Of a stretch of 18,859 nucleotides of DNA, positions 6,410-13,494 are shown in pieces (the first letter of the stretch is position 1; each line of letters begins with the position of its first letter). The position numbers were made by a program, and so were the translations under genes. The notes under the pieces were generated by a model, which was not told the DNA's origin, ran no database searches, and saw only the letters and a list, made by a program, of their open reading frames with translations. Location: NCBI GenBank assembly GCA_910586005.1, contig CAJUHG010000059.1, positions 1 to 18,859 on the forward strand, given 5' to 3'. Source of the stretch: an uncultured Lachnospiraceae bacterium (lineage in GTDB: Bacteria; Bacillota; Clostridia; Lachnospirales; Lachnospiraceae).

Positions 6410-8217
6410 GTTGCAAATACCTCCTTATCTGAGATTGTTTTTGTGTAACCTAAGGTAAACATTGGAGAGAATGCATAACCTTCTTTTACATATCCAATAG
6501 CATCTTTGTTTGATGCTGTCAAGGACACCTTAGTATCAATTGCTGGAATTACTGCACTTACTGCATCTGCACCAGCAAGCTGTGCTTCTCTGCATTTATA
6601 TTCATAAGTTATGGTCTTTTCTTCGCTTCCCTCACACTTTAATGTAATCCCTGTCATATCCTCTGGATATTCTGTGGTTCCATAACATGCTACCATATAT
6701 TCATTTAATTCTACTTTTGCCTCTGGATCGCTCATCTCTAAAATCGTTCGTTCCATTTTGATATTTGAGCTACCTTCTTCAAAATAAATTTTTGTCTGTA
6801 ATTTTACTGTTAAATCATAGAACTCAATCTCTACTGGATCTAAAGTTAAAATTCTAGTATTACCCTCTTGAGAGAAATGAGCTTTTGTACGGCACAGACA
6901 AAGGTCAACTTCCTCTCCATTATAAGATAATTTAGCACTTCTTACCGTTCCCTCTCCTGCATAATGTGTAAAGTAACCTGCACGATATTTCTCCTGAATC
7001 AAGAAAGGATAAGATGCATCTTGTACATGTTTTGTGCCAATACCAACTGGCCAATCTAATTTTGCCGCATAAGGTCTTAAGTCGACAATCGCACCGCCTT
7101 GGTCCATATTGACACAAGCTCTCATATAAGGGTCACAATACCAGAACAACTGCTTATCTGATCCATATAAAATATCTCTCCACAATGCACACTCTGGCTC
7201 AGTATAACCTTTCTTCTCACGATAATAATCTGCAAACTCTGCCATAGTCATATCTATTAGCTTGCCTTCTTTTTTCAATTTACCATAATATGCACAGCCA
7301 TCAGAATATGATTTCAATAATAATTCATAAGGTGCTTCCCAACGTCCCATCTTATTCATCCATGCTGGACCAACAAACATCATATTATAAGCATAACCAT
7401 TGTTATATTTCTCCAAAGAACGATATTGGTCAATTAAATTGTACATATAAGGATATTCCCATGTCTCACTGTCATAAATCATACCACGAAGGACATTCTG
7501 AGGATGTGTTCCAAAGTTTGAACCATTTCCATCATAACATGCAATCAAGTCTCTAGAAAGATGAGGAATTGCAACAATTCCGCTATCCTCTGCTTCATTT
7601 GCAGCAGGCGCATGTGTATTTTGTTTGGATGGAATCCAAGGTGCCCAAGGACCTCCATCAAATAAAGTGTACCAAGAATTATTGCAAGTATGATATGCTT
7701 TTGGTCCTTCCTCCCAGCAGGTTGCTACTGCACATTTCACAGAAGGATATTTTTCCTTGATATAATTTGTCAAATCAGCATCCATATAGTAGGAACCTGT
7801 AGATTCTGGATAAAATCCAAAAATTTCATGAAATTTCTCAAATATATCATCTACAATGGATTTCTTATCTTCCATAGAAAACATCCAAATACAGAAGTCT
7901 TTGGTATTATATTTTTCACGGAACTCTTTACAAGGAAGTCCCAACAAAGATAATGCAATTTCATCACCATATTTCTCATGATCTTCCTTTGCAAGAGCAA
8001 CTGCTTCTTCATTAAATAAACTTGCATAAGTCATCTGAATTGTGGTTTTCAAGCCATTTTCATGTGCTAATCTCTGCTGTGTCTTGAAAATATCTAATGA
8101 TTCTGTCAATAAAGCCTTTCTTCCAATATCCTCAGCCTTTCCATGTCCAGTTACTTTTTCTGCATACTCTGGCACCATTTCTGGGCGATGGATAATATTA
8201 ACTACAAATTTATCCAT
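6382..8217 (-). CDS. Putative carbohydrate-active protein of unrecognised family
   Basis: A cytoplasmic-looking 611-residue protein with no signal peptide. I cannot assign a family with confidence; it may be one of the uncharacterised DUF families seen with sugar operons (DUF3863-like is a vague recollection only). Residues 1-340 read like an alpha/beta barrel: beta-strand FVVNIIHRPEM with His10, IQMTYASLF (60-68), GDEIALSLLG (84-93), PESTGSYYMDADL (137-149), AVATCWEEG (163-171), VAIPHLSRDL (215-224) and ETWEYPY (251-257). The layout recalls NodB-type or GH57/GH38-type barrels. Residues 370-605 look like a beta-sandwich, with many alternating hydrophobic strands. Conserved-looking acids Asp146, Glu169/170, Asp223 and Glu251 are candidate active-site residues by inspection. 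ATG 8217 has AGGA 7 nt upstream. It is flanked by lacZ and GH53, suggesting action on a galactose-containing oligosaccharide. Confidence 0.75.
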   Translation of the reverse strand: MDKFVVNIIHRPEMVPEYAEKVTGHGKAEDIGRKALLTESLDIFKTQQRLAHENGLKTTIQMTYASLFNEEAVALAKEDHEKYGDEIALSLLGLPCKEFREKYNTKDFCIWMFSMEDKKSIVDDIFEKFHEIFGFYPESTGSYYMDADLTNYIKEKYPSVKCAVATCWEEGPKAYHTCNNSWYTLFDGGPWAPWIPSKQNTHAPAANEAEDSGIVAIPHLSRDLIACYDGNGSNFGTHPQNVLRGMIYDSETWEYPYMYNLIDQYRSLEKYNNGYAYNMMFVGPAWMNKMGRWEAPYELLLKSYSDGCAYYGKLKKEGKLIDMTMAEFADYYREKKGYTEPECALWRDILYGSDKQLFWYCDPYMRACVNMDQGGAIVDLRPYAAKLDWPVGIGTKHVQDASYPFLIQEKYRAGYFTHYAGEGTVRSAKLSYNGEEVDLCLCRTKAHFSQEGNTRILTLDPVEIEFYDLTVKLQTKIYFEEGSSNIKMERTILEMSDPEAKVELNEYMVACYGTTEYPEDMTGITLKCEGSEEKTITYEYKCREAQLAGADAVSAVIPAIDTKVSLTASNKDAIGYVKEGYAFSPMFTLGYTKTISDKEVFATWLNLEKAN

Positions 8218-8262
8218 TTTTTTCCTGCTACTAAAAACATATACAAATATACTTACAGTACC

Positions 8263-8298
8263 TGCCTATCAATTCTTTTCACTGGTGAACAATAGGCA
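8263..8298 (-). other. Intercistronic stem-loop between lacZ and the 611-aa gene
   Basis: TGCCTAT (8263-8269) pairs with ATAGGCA (8292-8298), and inside it TTCAC (8278-8282) pairs with GTGAA (8285-8289) over a 2-nt loop. No U-tract follows on the minus strand. It lies in the 189-bp gap 8218-8406, about 45 nt before the start of the next gene. An open reading frame crosses the gap but looks non-coding. Confidence 0.45.
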
Positions 8299-8406
8299 TT
8301 TTGTCTTAGTAGCTCTCCTTCCCTAATTTTTTTAATCATTGTTTTTCTGCCCTTGGTTTTTCGGTCTTTCCCATTGACCATTGATAGATACAAGTTTCTA
8401 TATTTT

Positions 8407-11400
8407 TTATACAATTCCCTTAAAACTAAATGTAAATTCCATAGGTTTACTTGCATCTATTAAATATTCTGGGTGCACTTGTGAAAGCCAACTATCATCT
8501 CCTCCAACTCCCATTTGTTGTGACATTACACGTACTACTGTATAGTGAATTTCTGGTAATTCATAAGGATGCAAAGCATTTTCCATCTCATGTGGTGTAT
8601 ATGGCAAGGCAGAAAAACTCATTTTATCCCCTGTGAATAATATTCCTTTTCCACTATTATCTGTAATCTTAGCCCAACGCACTTCTGTTTTATTGCCACA
8701 TTCTTGTGGAACAAGATATTTTGCAATATTATCCACTACCTTATTTTGATAAATTCCTAATTTTGCCCCATGCTTTCTATCCGCATACGTTTCCGCTGGT
8801 CCATTACCATACCATTCTACATTCTCATAATCTGCATTAAACTTAAATATTACACCAAATTCTGGCATGTCTCCTAATTCTTTTACAGGATCATAAGATA
8901 AAGTAGTGGTAATCGTTCCATCTCCAAATACTTCATAAGCAAGACGACACTTACTTGCTGGAGTTGTTGGCATACTATAATAATAAGTAATTACTGCACT
9001 GTGCTCTTTCTCTTCTAGAACAGGATTTCTCTCATAATCATCGTCTGGTCTAACATACATACTTGCAATCTTCCACTGCGCATAACGTCCTGTCATATTA
9101 TTTCCATAATCATTGTCAACTGGTGCGCGCCAAAAATTTGGTGCTGGAATTTTTTCTATCATTTCCTTTCCACCATAACGATAAGATACCAAACCTTTAT
9201 TTAATACACTGAACATACACTCAAAATTCTGTCCTCTTACCCCAATATTTAATCTACCTCTTACTATGGTAAGTTCATCGGTAATTGTAATTGGTTTCTG
9301 TTCTTCTTTCACAGTAAATACTGCTTGTCCAAAAGCAACTTCATGACCAATAGGAGCCCAGTCCATCGCTTCTTTTAAGCGAAATGATACAGTAACAGCA
9401 TATTCCCCAGACTTATCTGGCAACTGAACTGGCAAATCATAAGTTTCTTCACTTAGTGGTTGTACATTTGTGATAAGTTGCGCCTGTTTTATCAACTTTC
9501 CATTTTTTTCCAGCAAAACAACACACTGATACTGATTTGTATTTATAAATAAATTCTTATTTTTTACCAATACTTTATCTTTGGAAATTTCCACAGAAAT
9601 GTTTTGATAATTAAATTTCACTTCTTGCATCTTAGGTGATTCATCTCTTTCTCCACCATATACAATTCCATTTCCACTAAAATTATAATCGCAAGGATGG
9701 TCTCCAAAATCTCCACCATATGCCTGGAATTTCTTTCCATAACGGTCTTTCTTTTCAATGGATTGATCAATATAATCCCAAATAAATCCACCCTGATATA
9801 AAGGTTCTGTATCTGTTAAATCTGTATATTTATGCATTGCCCCACAAGAATTTCCCATAGCATGTGTATATTCACAACAGATAAAAGGTTTACTTCTATC
9901 CTTTTCCAAAAATTCTTTAATGGATGCCACAGAAGGATACATCTGACTTTCCATATCACTTGTATCATTGTAACGCCGGTCATGGAACAATCCCTCATAA
10001 TGTACCAGTCTGGTATCATCTAATTGTCGGAACAATTGAGACATTTCATAAATAACGCTTCCTCCAAAAGCTTCATTTCCACAAGACCAAATAACAATTG
10101 CTGGATGGTTTTTATCTCTTTGATAACAGGAATTGACTCTGTCTAACATCATAGGTTGCCAATCCTTATTATTTCCTGGAATAGCCGTTTCAATATCAGT
10201 ATGTTCTCTTTCAATATGATCCCATACGCCATGACTCTCTAAATTATTTTCAGCAATCATATATAAACCATATTTATCACAAAGAGAATAAATTCTAGAA
10301 TCATTGGGATAGTGACTGGTTCTAATCGCATTGATATTATTGCGCTTCATGGTTATAATATCCAAAAGAATCTCTTCATCTGATACAGTTCGTCCCGTTT
10401 TAGAACTAAACTCATGACGGTTTACTCCTTTAAATACAATTCGCTTTCCATTGATGCACATAATACGGTCGATCATTTCAAAACGTCGAAATCCTACCAT
10501 CTGGGAAATAACTTCTACTGTCTTTCCATCCGCATTTGTCACTTCAAGCAACAATTTATATAAATTTGGTTCCTCTGCACTCCAAAGAGCTGGTTCCTTC
10601 ACTGGAATTGATACTTTTACTTCTGCTTCCATATCAGTTGACACTTGTGCTAAAACTTCTTCGCTGTTTTGCAATATCAAAGAAACTTTTCCCTTGCCAA
10701 TTCCCTTAATACAAACATCTAAATCTGCATCTTTGTATTGATCATCTAACAAAGTCTTGATTCTGATATCTTGTATATGGACTTCTGGAATTGTATATAA
10801 AAAAACACTTCGATAAATACCAGAAAATCGGAAGAAATCTTGGTCTTCACACCAACTTCCTGCTGTCCACTTAAATACTTGAACAGCTAATTTATTTTCA
10901 CCTTCCACAAGATATGGTGTCAACTCAAATTCAGATGGAGTAAAACTATCCTCACTATATCCAATATAAGTGCCATTTAACCAAAGTGCCATACCACTTT
11001 CCACTCCCTGAAAAGAAATATACACTGGTTTACCTTTCATAGCTTCTGGAACTGTAAAATATTTCACATAACTTGCAATTGGATTGAAATAGGAAGGAAT
11101 TTCTCCTGGTTCAACTTGATCTCGACCGTCCCAAGGATATTGTGTATTTGCATACTGTGGCACATCATATCCTTCCATCTGAATATGTGCTGGAACTTTG
11201 ATATCAGCCCAAGATTTACAGTTATAATCTAATGTCTCAAATCCCTTAATTGCAGAATCATAATTTCTTGCATAAGCAAATTTCCACGGACCATTCAAAG
11301 AATATCTAAAACTAGTCTCCTTCTCTTCTAATTCTTCCATAGATGCATAACAAATATGATCTGAATGCGCTTCCAAACGATTTTCTTCAAATATAAGAGG

Positions 11401-11433
11401 ATTTTTTACTTTATTATAATCAAATTGTTGCAT
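8407..11433 (-). CDS. lacZ: LacZ-type beta-galactosidase (GH2)
   Basis: Retaining beta-galactosidase that releases terminal beta-galactose from lactose or beta-galacto-oligosaccharides. The 1008 residues span the full five-domain LacZ architecture (E. coli LacZ is 1024): jelly-roll N-terminal domain with FQGVESGMALWLNG (141-154) and WCEDQDFFRFSGI (194-206), Ig-like domain, catalytic barrel with VNRHEF (337-342), acid/base in IWSCGNEAFGG (Glu454), nucleophile in CCEYTHAMGNS (Glu521), and the C-terminal sandwich with APVDNDYG and WYGNGPAETY. No signal peptide, so cytoplasmic. The ATG at 11433 has GGGAGGT 5 nt upstream. It lies 234 bp after the permease gene; that gap has strong stem-loops and a possible secondary promoter, so lacZ may be expressed at a level different from the transporter. 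It is complete. Confidence 0.96.
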   Translation of the reverse strand: MQQFDYNKVKNPLIFEENRLEAHSDHICYASMEELEEKETSFRYSLNGPWKFAYARNYDSAIKGFETLDYNCKSWADIKVPAHIQMEGYDVPQYANTQYPWDGRDQVEPGEIPSYFNPIASYVKYFTVPEAMKGKPVYISFQGVESGMALWLNGTYIGYSEDSFTPSEFELTPYLVEGENKLAVQVFKWTAGSWCEDQDFFRFSGIYRSVFLYTIPEVHIQDIRIKTLLDDQYKDADLDVCIKGIGKGKVSLILQNSEEVLAQVSTDMEAEVKVSIPVKEPALWSAEEPNLYKLLLEVTNADGKTVEVISQMVGFRRFEMIDRIMCINGKRIVFKGVNRHEFSSKTGRTVSDEEILLDIITMKRNNINAIRTSHYPNDSRIYSLCDKYGLYMIAENNLESHGVWDHIEREHTDIETAIPGNNKDWQPMMLDRVNSCYQRDKNHPAIVIWSCGNEAFGGSVIYEMSQLFRQLDDTRLVHYEGLFHDRRYNDTSDMESQMYPSVASIKEFLEKDRSKPFICCEYTHAMGNSCGAMHKYTDLTDTEPLYQGGFIWDYIDQSIEKKDRYGKKFQAYGGDFGDHPCDYNFSGNGIVYGGERDESPKMQEVKFNYQNISVEISKDKVLVKNKNLFINTNQYQCVVLLEKNGKLIKQAQLITNVQPLSEETYDLPVQLPDKSGEYAVTVSFRLKEAMDWAPIGHEVAFGQAVFTVKEEQKPITITDELTIVRGRLNIGVRGQNFECMFSVLNKGLVSYRYGGKEMIEKIPAPNFWRAPVDNDYGNNMTGRYAQWKIASMYVRPDDDYERNPVLEEKEHSAVITYYYSMPTTPASKCRLAYEVFGDGTITTTLSYDPVKELGDMPEFGVIFKFNADYENVEWYGNGPAETYADRKHGAKLGIYQNKVVDNIAKYLVPQECGNKTEVRWAKITDNSGKGILFTGDKMSFSALPYTPHEMENALHPYELPEIHYTVVRVMSQQMGVGGDDSWLSQVHPEYLIDASKPMEFTFSFKGIV

Positions 11434-11461
11434 ATACTACCTCCCAATCATATTCTATGTA

Positions 11462-11493
11462 TCTGTATAGTTTGTTATCCTATACAGAATCAA
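11462..11493 (-). promoter_or_regulatory. Inverted repeat and possible internal promoter upstream of lacZ
   Basis: TCTGTATAG (11462-11470) and CTATACAGA (11480-11488) form a perfect 9-bp inverted repeat with a 9-nt spacer, ending 29 nt before the lacZ start. On the minus strand TTGATT (11493-11488), an 18-nt spacer and TATACA (11469-11464) also give a plausible sigma-A promoter whose -10 lies inside the repeat. It could be an operator, a leader hairpin, or chance in AT-rich DNA. Confidence 0.3.
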
Positions 11494-11550
11494 TGTCATT
11501 AATATTTTTTATATCAATAGTAATACTTCTATCATTTCTGTATGTATTAA

Positions 11551-11578
11551 TTCGGCAGCACCAAAAAGTGCTGCCGAA
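11551..11578 (-). other. GC-rich intercistronic stem-loop between the permease and lacZ genes
   Basis: TTCGGCAGCAC (11551-11561) pairs perfectly with GTGCTGCCGAA (11568-11578) around a 6-nt loop, a striking GC-rich 11-bp stem in AT-rich DNA. There is no T-run after it on either strand. It is 90 nt past the permease stop codon. The likely role is 3'-end protection or processing of the transporter message or partial termination; not proven. Confidence 0.6.
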
Positions 11579-11667
11579 CAATGTTCTCATGCATCCTTAC
11601 TGCGGGGTACAGGTTAGGTCAACTCTACTAACAAACTTTGGCACCCCTGTAATCTGCCAATATATTA

Positions 11668-12480
11668 TTATTTAACTGCTCCAGTAATACCTTCTGCAAA
11701 GCTCTTCTGTAATAAGAAGAAAATGATAATTGTTGGTAAACTACATAACAGAACGGCTAACATCAATACTCCATAATCGGTAACATAACCTTCTGTTAAG
11801 TTTGCCACTAACATTGGCATGGTAACACTGTTATCATCCAATATAATTACCTTTGGCCACAAATAATTATTCCATGCATTCATAAATGTAATTGTCATAG
11901 CTGCTGCATAAGTAGAACGCATTGTAGGAATAAACATTCTGAAGAATATCTGTAATTCATTTAATCCATCAATTCTAGCCGCTTCAATAATATCATGTGG
12001 AAAGCTTCGTGCACTTTGTCGGAACATCATAATCAAAAACGGCGTTGAAATTGTAGGTAAGATAACTGCTGGTGTAGTATTTAACATTCCTGCTGAGGAA
12101 AACAAGCGGAACAATGGAACCATTGTTGCAACGAAAGGTACCATCATTGCCAATAATAAAACTGACATTACAGCATCTTTCCCTTTATCATGATAAATTT
12201 CAAAACCATAACCTGCCAAAGAACAGATAACTAATGCCAAAAGAGTCAATATAATTGCATATTTAAAAGAATTAAACATTGCTCTTTGCACTGGCTGTTG
12301 AGCAAAAAGTGATTTTAAATTATCAATAAAAGCAGCCCCAGGCAACAGCGTTCCTCTGGTTACATCCACGCTCTTATTAGTGGAAGCTATTACCATCCAA
12401 TATAATGGAAACACAGATATAATGGATACAATTATTAAAACAACATACATTAATGCATTCATTCTTTTTGTCTTAGTCAC
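11668..12480 (-). CDS. Carbohydrate ABC transporter permease, MalG type
   Basis: Inner-membrane component of a CUT1-class sugar importer. About six transmembrane segments are visible, from LMYVVLIIVSIISVFPLYW near the N-terminus to MLAVLLCSLPTIIIFFLL near the C-terminus. The cytoplasmic EAA loop that docks the ATPase is clear at about 166-187 (IIEAARIDGLNELQIFFRMFIP), and the protein ends FAEGITGAVK as MalG homologues do. Two GTG codons are possible starts: 12489 and 12480. AGGTGA at 12491-12486 is 5 nt before the GTG at 12480 but overlaps the one at 12489, so I chose 12480 (270 aa). The first ATG, at 12462, has no ribosome site. The gene overlaps the end of the MalF-type gene by 8 bp, implying coupled translation and equal amounts of the two permeases. 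Confidence 0.9.
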   Translation of the reverse strand: MTKTKRMNALMYVVLIIVSIISVFPLYWMVIASTNKSVDVTRGTLLPGAAFIDNLKSLFAQQPVQRAMFNSFKYAIILTLLALVICSLAGYGFEIYHDKGKDAVMSVLLLAMMVPFVATMVPLFRLFSSAGMLNTTPAVILPTISTPFLIMMFRQSARSFPHDIIEAARIDGLNELQIFFRMFIPTMRSTYAAAMTITFMNAWNNYLWPKVIILDDNSVTMPMLVANLTEGYVTDYGVLMLAVLLCSLPTIIIFFLLQKSFAEGITGAVK

Positions 12481-13378
12481 GCTTGTCACCTACTTTCATC
12501 TGTATAAATGCCAAAACTGCTACCAAGATAAAGATTAAGAAGGACATTGCTGCCGCATAGCCGAAGTTTGGCACATATTTAAAGGAAACATTATATATGT
12601 AATGAGACATTGTAATTGTAGCATTTGCAGGTCCACCCTTTGTCAAGTTCAATGATTCATCAAACAACTGCAATGTTCCATTTGTAGACATAATCGCTGT
12701 TAAAAGAATGGTTGGTTTCAACAATGGTACAGTAATTTTAAAGAAAGTCTGCAATGGGTTTGCTCCATCAATTTTAGCAGCCTCATAAACAGAATATTCA
12801 ATATTTTGTAATCCAGAGAGATAAAATACCATATTATATCCAGTCCATCTCCAAACCAAAGCCAAGATAATAATAATTTTTGCACTGGTCGCATGACCTA
12901 GGAAGTTATATCCTGTATTTAAAATTCCAAGTTTAATTAAAACTGAATTGATAAATCCATCTACACCAAACAGTGAACGGAACACAATCGCATAAGAAAC
13001 AAGTGATGTTGCACATGGTAAAAAGATAGCGGTACGGAATAATCCTTTGAACCGAAGATTTTTATTGTTCAACATCTGTGCCAAACACAATGCTAAAATT
13101 AACATAATTGGCACCTGAAGAATTAAATAAAAGAATGTATTCCCAACGGATTTCATAAAGACTTTGTCTTGAAACATTCTAATATAGTTATCAATTCCGC
13201 CAAATCTCAAATCATTCGCTTTTCCTACTTGAAAGGAAAGAATAAATGCTTGAATCATGGGCCAAAAGCTCATAACTGCAATCATAAGAGTAGCTGGTGT
13301 TAAAAATGCCCAGCCGGTCAAATTGTGCCGTCTGCTTAAGGACATTTTTTTCTTTTTGGGTTCATTCGCCTGGCTCAC
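12473..13378 (-). CDS. Carbohydrate ABC transporter permease, MalF/UgpA type
   Basis: Inner-membrane partner of the MalG-type permease in a CUT1-class importer. The 301 residues begin with a basic cytoplasmic tail (PKKKKMSLSRRHNLTGWAFL) and contain about six transmembrane segments, e.g. around 22-48, 80-101 and 165-190. The EAA loop YEAAKIDGANPLQTFFKITVP is at about 198-218. The start is a GTG at 13378; no in-frame ATG lies upstream before a stop. The ribosome site is an unusual G-run (13386-13391), 7 nt upstream. An ATG at 13380 overlaps this GTG but is followed at once by TGA, so it cannot encode the protein. The gene follows the binding-protein gene after 116 bp containing two stem-loops. 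The substrate, probably galacto-oligosaccharide, is inferred from neighbours. Confidence 0.92.
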   Translation of the reverse strand: MSQANEPKKKKMSLSRRHNLTGWAFLTPATLMIAVMSFWPMIQAFILSFQVGKANDLRFGGIDNYIRMFQDKVFMKSVGNTFFYLILQVPIMLILALCLAQMLNNKNLRFKGLFRTAIFLPCATSLVSYAIVFRSLFGVDGFINSVLIKLGILNTGYNFLGHATSAKIIIILALVWRWTGYNMVFYLSGLQNIEYSVYEAAKIDGANPLQTFFKITVPLLKPTILLTAIMSTNGTLQLFDESLNLTKGGPANATITMSHYIYNVSFKYVPNFGYAAAMSFLIFILVAVLAFIQMKVGDKRD

Positions 13379-13385
13379 ATCTGTG

Positions 13386-13391
13386 CCCCCC
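13386..13391 (-). promoter_or_regulatory. Unusual G-run ribosome binding site of the MalF-type permease
   Basis: Six G on the minus strand, 7 nt before the GTG start at 13378 and 5 nt before an overlapping ATG-TGA. Other genes in the window use AGGAGG-like sites. The G-run is complementary to the CCCCC of the hairpin just upstream (13404-13408), so it could be masked by alternative pairing. Confidence 0.55.
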
Positions 13392-13403
13392 TTTGCATCA
13401 TTC

Positions 13404-13427
13404 GGGGGTCAGCAAGCGCTGTCCCCC
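13404..13427 (-). other. GC-rich intercistronic stem-loop between binding-protein and permease genes
   Basis: GGGGG (13404-13408) pairs with CCCCC (13423-13427) and CAGC (13410-13413) with GCTG (13418-13421), with one T-T mismatch and a 4-nt loop. No U-tract follows on the minus strand. The position, just after the binding-protein gene, matches the known pattern of 3' stabilising hairpins that keep binding protein above permease levels. Confidence 0.6.
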
Positions 13428-13448
13428 TAAATTATTTTTATTAAATGC

Positions 13449-13477
13449 AATCACTTCCTATCCACAGAAAAGTGATT
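13449..13477 (-). other. Second stem-loop just after the binding-protein stop codon
   Basis: AATCACTT (13449-13456) pairs perfectly with AAGTGATT (13470-13477) over a 13-nt loop, 17 nt past the stop codon of the binding-protein gene. It is AT-rich and weaker than the neighbouring G/C hairpin at 13404-13427. Confidence 0.4.
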
Positions 13478-13494
13478 ATTATGTTCTATTACGC

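Noticed and set aside
6932..7117. 61-codon minus-strand open frame within the 611-residue gene
   Set aside because: Out-of-frame shadow on the same strand, no ribosome site and no motif.
8253..8456. 67-codon minus-strand open frame spanning the lacZ end and the following gap
   Set aside because: Starts inside lacZ in another frame without a ribosome site; low-complexity Lys/Arg/Leu content and no recognisable motif. The gap holds a stem-loop instead.
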